DNA of 64,000 bases, taken from assembly GCF_018881655.1 (NCBI RefSeq), contig NZ_JACVPX010000002.1, positions 62,001 through 126,000 on the forward strand, given 5' to 3'. Source of the stretch: Polynucleobacter sp. Tro8-14-1 (lineage in GTDB: Bacteria > Pseudomonadota > Gammaproteobacteria > Burkholderiales > Burkholderiaceae). Below, in pieces: positions 59,238-64,000 of this stretch (positions are counted from its first letter, which is position 1; the number at the start of each line of letters is the position of its first letter). The notes under the pieces are model-generated. The model saw only the letters and a program-made list of their open reading frames with translations. It was not told the DNA's origin and made no database searches. Position numbers and translations under genes: made by a program.

Positions 59238-60203
59238 ATGACCAAATTACGCCAAATTGCTCTCATTGCTTTTGATGGATTTCAGATTCTCGATATCACG
59301 GGGCCCGCCTCTGTTTTCTCTGCGGCCAACGATGCCTTAGGCAAGCCCTATTACCAAGTGGCGACCATATCAGCCAAAGGAGGGTTAGTTTCCAGTCATT
59401 CTGGAATTAGCATTCAATCCCAAAGCTACAAATCTTCTAAGTTAGCCCCTATAGATTCGCTCTTAATCGCTGGCGGTAGTGCGGATGGATTGGAGGCACT
59501 ATCTAGGAACGAGCCTTTCATGAAGTGGATTAAGCAGACGGTTCAAGGGACTCGTCGCTATGGGTCTGTTTGTACTGGGGCTTTTGTTCTAGGTCACCTA
59601 GGCTTACTCAAGAAAAAGAAAGTGGCAACACACTGGGGTTCATGCGAAAAACTGGCAATGCTTTATCCAGATGCAGAAGTTGATGCCAACGCATTATTTG
59701 TTAATCAAGGAAAACTTTGGACTTCTGCTGGAGTGACTACAGGCATTGATATGGCCCTAGAAATGGTGGCACAAGATCTTGGCACTGAAATTGCTAACGT
59801 TATTGCTAAACGTTTAGTACTTTATGCAAAGCGGCCTGGCTATCAATCACAATTTAGTCCATTACTCAAAGCCCAAGAAAATGCTGTGCCAAAATTTTTA
59901 AAACTGGTTGAATGGCTTGGAAAACATCTTGATCAAAATATTGACATTCCAAGGATGGCGGAGCAAATGGCCATGTCAGAAAGAACCTTTTATCGCAAAT
60001 TCACGCAATGCTTTGGAGAAACGCCTCGGGATTATGTCGAAAAGTTACGACTAGATAATGCGCGCAATCTTCTTTCTTCTAAAACTTCACTAAAACAGAT
60101 CGCCATATTAAATGGCTATTCCGCTCCCGCTCAATTGACAAAGGCATTTGAGCGGCGGTTTGGAGTTAGTCCTACGATGTTTAGGAAAATGCATTGTCAA
60201 TAA
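59238..60203 (+). CDS. GlxA-family AraC-type regulator (DJ-1 domain + AraC HTH)
   Basis: DJ-1-like N-terminus (SVCTGAFVLGHLGLLKKKKVATHWGSC) and AraC HTH (MAMSERTFYRKFTQCFGETPRDYVEKLRLDNARNLL). Confidence 0.92.
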   Translation: MTKLRQIALIAFDGFQILDITGPASVFSAANDALGKPYYQVATISAKGGLVSSHSGISIQSQSYKSSKLAPIDSLLIAGGSADGLEALSRNEPFMKWIKQTVQGTRRYGSVCTGAFVLGHLGLLKKKKVATHWGSCEKLAMLYPDAEVDANALFVNQGKLWTSAGVTTGIDMALEMVAQDLGTEIANVIAKRLVLYAKRPGYQSQFSPLLKAQENAVPKFLKLVEWLGKHLDQNIDIPRMAEQMAMSERTFYRKFTQCFGETPRDYVEKLRLDNARNLLSSKTSLKQIAILNGYSAPAQLTKAFERRFGVSPTMFRKMHCQ

Positions 60204-60272
60204 TTTAAGGGGGCTGAAAAATTTAGCGCTTCAAATTAAGACTTAGGGTTAAAAATTCAAGTTAGGTGAGCA

Positions 60273-60956
60273 ATGGAAAATGAATACGATGCAATTCGAG
60301 AGCTAGCAAAAACCGCGGGAAAAGGAATTGATGCGACACGAGAAATGGGTGGCTTTATTGCTAAATATATCGGCGGCCCTTTAGAGCAGGGGATAGGAAT
60401 ATTTGAGGATCGACTGAAATTTCTGCGCTGGGAGCGTCAAATTCGCCTCATCAGGCGCGTACAAGAAATCCTGGATGAGTCAGGCCTCAAAGCCCCAACC
60501 CAAAATGTTCCGATGAAGCTATTGATTCCCATCCTCCAAGGCGCAACCCTTGAGGAAAATGACTCCCTTCAGGATATTTGGGCCAATCTTTTGGTGAATG
60601 CTGCCAATGCCTCTTTTGGTGAAGAAGTGCGCTCCTCATACATTTCAATTCTTGAGCAATTAAACCCACTAGATGCACAAATTCTAAATACCCTTTATTC
60701 GCTGCCATTTAATGAAAGTCAACACAACGGTATTCTTACTGCGGAACTTCCAGAAATTGCGCGAATTGCAGAAGAGGATAGAAAAGAAAATCCACTGCCG
60801 CCGAATAATGAGATAGTTATTTGTTTAAGCAACTTGGTGCGACTCGGGTGCCTACGCCCAGAAATGACCTGGGGTGGCGGGGAGGTCTTTGGAAGGGTTA
60901 ACCCAACCATTGCTGGTAGGGCCTTTGTAAATGCCTGCCGCATTAGAAAAATATAG
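60273..60956 (+). CDS. Abi-alpha (DUF4393) family protein
   Basis: FIAKYIGGPLEQGIGIFEDRLKFLRWERQIRLIRRVQEIL...VPMKLLIPILQGATLEENDSLQDIWANLLVNA. Confidence 0.82.
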   Translation: MENEYDAIRELAKTAGKGIDATREMGGFIAKYIGGPLEQGIGIFEDRLKFLRWERQIRLIRRVQEILDESGLKAPTQNVPMKLLIPILQGATLEENDSLQDIWANLLVNAANASFGEEVRSSYISILEQLNPLDAQILNTLYSLPFNESQHNGILTAELPEIARIAEEDRKENPLPPNNEIVICLSNLVRLGCLRPEMTWGGGEVFGRVNPTIAGRAFVNACRIRKI

Positions 60957-60979
60957 GCTAAAGTTAACTCAAAATCATT

Positions 60980-61483
60980 ATGACAATAAAACGCGAAGCT
61001 GCATTCCACGAGGCCGGCCACGCCATTGCTGCATACCAGTCAAAATTCCACGCTTTATGTGGCCCGATTAATCTCATGAATTATGGGGCTGGCGAAATCT
61101 TTATTTCCCTGAGCAAAAGTAAACTGAGGGCTGCCGGAAAGCCCATTGATAACTCAATACAAAAGGATGGGGAAATTGTTGACGATCTTGCCACTATTCT
61201 TAGCGCTGGCCTAGCTGCCGAATATTTAGCCGAGCTAAAAGTGGATGGTTTGAAGGCGGATCCAACTTGCGCTAAATTAGATCACGACCTATTAAGATCT
61301 CAATTGAGCAATGCAAATCTATCTTTATGCATTGCTCAATACGAGAGCACCGCAATTAAGCTGCTTGAATCTGACTGGTCACTGGTGACCAGTCTCGCCA
61401 ACTATCTTTACGATAATCCGATTTCCAGCCCAAATGACATCATAGCGTTCATCGAACGACATATATTTAGAGATGGCACATAG
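60980..61483 (+). CDS. stand-alone M41-like zinc peptidase domain (HEAGH), no AAA module
   Basis: AFHEAGHAIAAYQS; LSAGLAAEYL; KLDHDLLRSQL as possible third ligand region. Confidence 0.65.
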   Translation: MTIKREAAFHEAGHAIAAYQSKFHALCGPINLMNYGAGEIFISLSKSKLRAAGKPIDNSIQKDGEIVDDLATILSAGLAAEYLAELKVDGLKADPTCAKLDHDLLRSQLSNANLSLCIAQYESTAIKLLESDWSLVTSLANYLYDNPISSPNDIIAFIERHIFRDGT

Positions 61484-61573
61484 GAATCATTAAGCCCCAC
61501 CGATAATTGCCTGGAGCGTCATAAAGCAAAAAATAAGGCAAATCTATGATAAATTTCCACTATAGGAGGCGCA

Positions 61574-61768
61574 ATGAAACAAAAAAAGGCCAATAAACTA
61601 CTCAGCGATTCAGATATTTTAGCGCTTCTTTCTGAGGCATCTAGTCAGCTTGAAATTTATACTGCCCTTAACAGAACATCTAACCTTGGCCCAAGTCAAC
61701 AGATGCCGCTTGGTAGACCCAAGGATTGGACGTATCCGATAGGCCTCTCATTTATAAAGAATATCTGA
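61574..61768 (+). CDS. small 64-aa hypothetical protein
   Basis: SD taggagg upstream; its stop almost abuts the ATG of the following protease gene. Confidence 0.5.
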   Translation: MKQKKANKLLSDSDILALLSEASSQLEIYTALNRTSNLGPSQQMPLGRPKDWTYPIGLSFIKNI

Positions 61769-61769
61769 T

Positions 61770-62693
61770 ATGGCGGCGTGGTCTCAATTAGTAGACGAAT
61801 TAAATTCCCTCTCTGCCGACCCGAATATCAAACACCAGTGGCTTGTAAGCAATCTTACAACGGCATTAGCAAATATTTCAAAGCTCAGAAAAGACAGGAA
61901 TGTTCTTTTTTATGCTTCAGCCTTCCTACAGAAGCCACACTTAAACCCCGATGCCATTCAAATTACCTATGAAGAAATAAATGGATTCATGTCCTGTTTG
62001 TATGGGATGGATTTCAATAAGGGGCTGACTTTGATTCTTCACACTCCAGGAGGCGTCACGAATGCAGCCGAATCAATCGTTCAATATCTTCATAGTAAAT
62101 TTAAGGATATAGAGGTAATTATTCCCACCTTTGCTATGTCTGCTGGAACGATGATCAGCCTGTCAGCAAATAGAATAATTATGGGCCGACCAAGCCAACT
62201 AGGCCCAATAGATCCTCAAATTCCTATTTCAGGAAAATTTGTATCTGCACGAGCAATTGTTGATCAATTTGCAAAGGCAAAATTGGAAATTAGCTCTGAC
62301 CTTGCTTTGGCTCATGCATGGGCCCCAATACTACAATCGCTTGGGCCTGCGCTTTTAGTCGAAGCTGAGTATGCATTAGATTATGGCGAGAGGATGGTGG
62401 CATCGTGGCTTGCAAATAGAATGCTAAAAAGATCGCCCAATAAAATCACTAAAGCGCAAGCTATCGCTCGATACTTCAATGATGCAAGCACTCACAAGAG
62501 TCATGGCAGAAGAATTGATATTGCTGAAGCTAAGCGACAAGGTGTTAATGTTATAGCATTAGAAAGTGATCAAAAATTACAAAATGAGGTTCTTACCGCA
62601 TATCATTTGGCCACAATTTTGATTGGACAAACTGTAATTTCTAAATTGCTTTGGAATAACCTCGGAATTAGCTGGGTGAAGAATCACTCTTGA
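61770..62693 (+). CDS. ClpP-class serine protease (SDH_sah/SppA-like)
   Basis: LTLILHTPGGVTNAAESIVQYLHSKFKDIEVIIPTFAMSAGTMISLSANRIIMGRPSQLGPIDPQI. Confidence 0.85.
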   Translation: MAAWSQLVDELNSLSADPNIKHQWLVSNLTTALANISKLRKDRNVLFYASAFLQKPHLNPDAIQITYEEINGFMSCLYGMDFNKGLTLILHTPGGVTNAAESIVQYLHSKFKDIEVIIPTFAMSAGTMISLSANRIIMGRPSQLGPIDPQIPISGKFVSARAIVDQFAKAKLEISSDLALAHAWAPILQSLGPALLVEAEYALDYGERMVASWLANRMLKRSPNKITKAQAIARYFNDASTHKSHGRRIDIAEAKRQGVNVIALESDQKLQNEVLTAYHLATILIGQTVISKLLWNNLGISWVKNHS

Positions 62694-64000
62694 TAATAAA
62701 ACATAAAAATACCCCCCAACAAAATCATCATCTGCCTAAAAGCAAATGGCAAATCATCCGCCGCCTTACCTCCGCACTTTAATACCAGACTATTTTTTCC
62801 AGTGGGCGCATAGCCGACTTCTAATGCATCCAGAAATCTCATATAGGTCTCATTGATTGGGCTTGAAATAACCGCGCTTTTCCTTTTATGTTGGCCGATA
62901 CCCAATTCTTTCTGAGTAAATTTAATCGCATCTGCCCTTGCTCTAATTCGCTCTTTGGCGTAATCAAGCAATAAGAAGATATCGTCAGGATGCATTTCAA
63001 AATACGCGGTTGCTTTTGTAAGCCATTGATCAGCCTTCTTGATTCCCCCTCGCATACGCGGCTTTTTGACAATAAAAGCCTTGGGCAAGGGATCGGGTAA
63101 ATTTTCGTAAAGATACTTTCTATCTGATGCATATAGGTCGGCTTGATTGGTGAACGCGGTGGCATTGCTGATCCAGTGATGAGCAAGCTCTTCCGGAATA
63201 TCAAGTAACGCAGCCGTTTTAGCAAACCGCTTCTCATCTGCGCTTACAAGCCTCTCGAAACTATCGCAAGCCCACTCAATCCCCCGCCCAGCATCAGGAT
63301 TCAATATCTGCACAAGGTTTAAATGCTTTGAAGTCTGTTTTTGAATCTTTGGCCCTGGACTCATCACCTCATTGAGTAACACCGGAACTTTATCTAGCCC
63401 AGCCTTGGGGTCATCAAATGGCGTTTTGCACCGCCTACGTCTGATATCTAAATTACGTTTAGTGCCAGGATAGAGCGCATTTAGTAACCCCGGATTTAAG
63501 CGCAACAAACGTTCATGTAAAAAAGCGCCGGTCAGTACATCAATCACGTGGATGTAGCTATATAGAGTCGTTGCAGGCGAAGAGTGCCCAAGCAAAGTAG
63601 ATACGACATAGAGCTCTGATGGACTTGCCCTCGAGTCATTGAGTAAAAAATAACGGGCATATCCCATACGACGCTTGAGATTTCTAATCTGCAAAATGGG
63701 ATTACTTCCATCTGCCATTCCTACAGCCGCATGATCCCTCGCAATGCGCGCCTGGATTTCCGTATTGCCATAAAGGTGATCAAGTATGAAGCGCTCAGAA
63801 TTAGGCAATCGCGGCGCACATAAAAGCATCAAGGTATTCATCGCTGCTGAATGCCGGAGATGATGAAAGCGGATATAGGGATTTTTTGTGACCCGCCTCA
63901 TCGACTCATGAATATAGTCAATGATTCTGTCGCGCTCGGTGTTACTCGTTATTTCTAGGGAATTCTTCTCGCGCGCTTTAGCGCTCATTGGTACCGGGAA
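62684..64000 (-). CDS. large tyrosine recombinase, C-terminal part; probably continues beyond the window
   Basis: RFHHLRHSAAMNTLML ... STLLGHSSPATTLYSYIHV; ORF open to the window edge, so the 63988 start is probably internal. Confidence 0.75.
   Translation of the reverse strand, partial: FPVPMSAKAREKNSLEITSNTERDRIIDYIHESMRRVTKNPYIRFHHLRHSAAMNTLMLLCAPRLPNSERFILDHLYGNTEIQARIARDHAAVGMADGSNPILQIRNLKRRMGYARYFLLNDSRASPSELYVVSTLLGHSSPATTLYSYIHVIDVLTGAFLHERLLRLNPGLLNALYPGTKRNLDIRRRRCKTPFDDPKAGLDKVPVLLNEVMSPGPKIQKQTSKHLNLVQILNPDAGRGIEWACDSFERLVSADEKRFAKTAALLDIPEELAHHWISNATAFTNQADLYASDRKYLYENLPDPLPKAFIVKKPRMRGGIKKADQWLTKATAYFEMHPDDIFLLLDYAKERIRARADAIKFTQKELGIGQHKRKSAVISSPINETYMRFLDALEVGYAPTGKNSLVLKCGGKAADDLPFAFRQMMILLGGIFMFYYQE

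Larger units (their letters stand above)
48565..64000. mobile_element. integrated genomic island at tRNA-Arg(CCG); right boundary not identified in the window
   Basis: Tyrosine recombinase module directly downstream of the tRNA 3' end, excisionase-like HTH, defence-type cargo, second recombinase at the far end; no second copy of the tRNA 3' end found by eye. Confidence 0.75.

Noticed and set aside
61778-61972. 64-aa alternative-frame ORF inside the SDH_sah gene
   Set aside because: Overlaps a well-supported CDS in another frame with no RBS or family signal.
48565-64000. Interpretation of the island as a complete prophage
   Set aside because: No capsid, terminase, portal, tail or lysis genes; cargo is defence/regulatory and metabolic.

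Overview
The window looks like a beta-proteobacterial chromosome, close to Polynucleobacter/Burkholderiaceae judging by gene content and order. It has two parts. (1) About 1-48.5 kb is conserved core: lptM-lysA, cytochrome c4, engB, hemB, dsbD and cutA. These are followed by an almost complete minus-strand ribosomal/transcription supercluster (alpha, spc, S10, str, rpoBC, rplKAJL, nusG-secE) with two apparently identical tuf genes, tRNA-Trp/Thr/Gly/Tyr, and a full 16S-tRNA-Ile-tRNA-Ala-23S-5S operon with a clear rrn promoter. A GNAT protein, cytochrome c, BON lipoprotein, diaA/gmhA-like gene and rsmI come next. (2) From the 3' end of tRNA-Arg(CCG) at 48.56 kb to the window end there is an accessory island. 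It starts with a cluster of TGTGCCC repeats (candidate integrase arm sites), then an XRE regulator, an excisionase-like HTH and a tyrosine recombinase. A putative PD-(D/E)XK nuclease with phage-integrase-repeat-like segments overlaps the recombinase by 4 nt. Defence-like cargo follows: an XRE + DUF6036-type nucleotidyltransferase pair with an operator palindrome, a one-TM protein, an AbiJ_NTD4-HEPN-like protein with a Cys-rich CWC protein, a KAP NTPase, and a DUF2971 protein sharing a 31-nt upstream motif with the AbiJ-like gene. The rest is a divergent DJ-1/GlxA pair, Abi-alpha (DUF4393) + an M41-like HEAGH peptidase, a small ORF + a ClpP/SDH_sah-like protease, and part of a second tyrosine recombinase. 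The best candidates for undescribed biology are the recombinase-coupled nuclease, the DUF4393/HEAGH/ORF64/SDH_sah protease cluster, and the co-regulated AbiJ-CWC/KAP/DUF2971 cluster. All family calls come from reading the protein sequences; no database search was possible.
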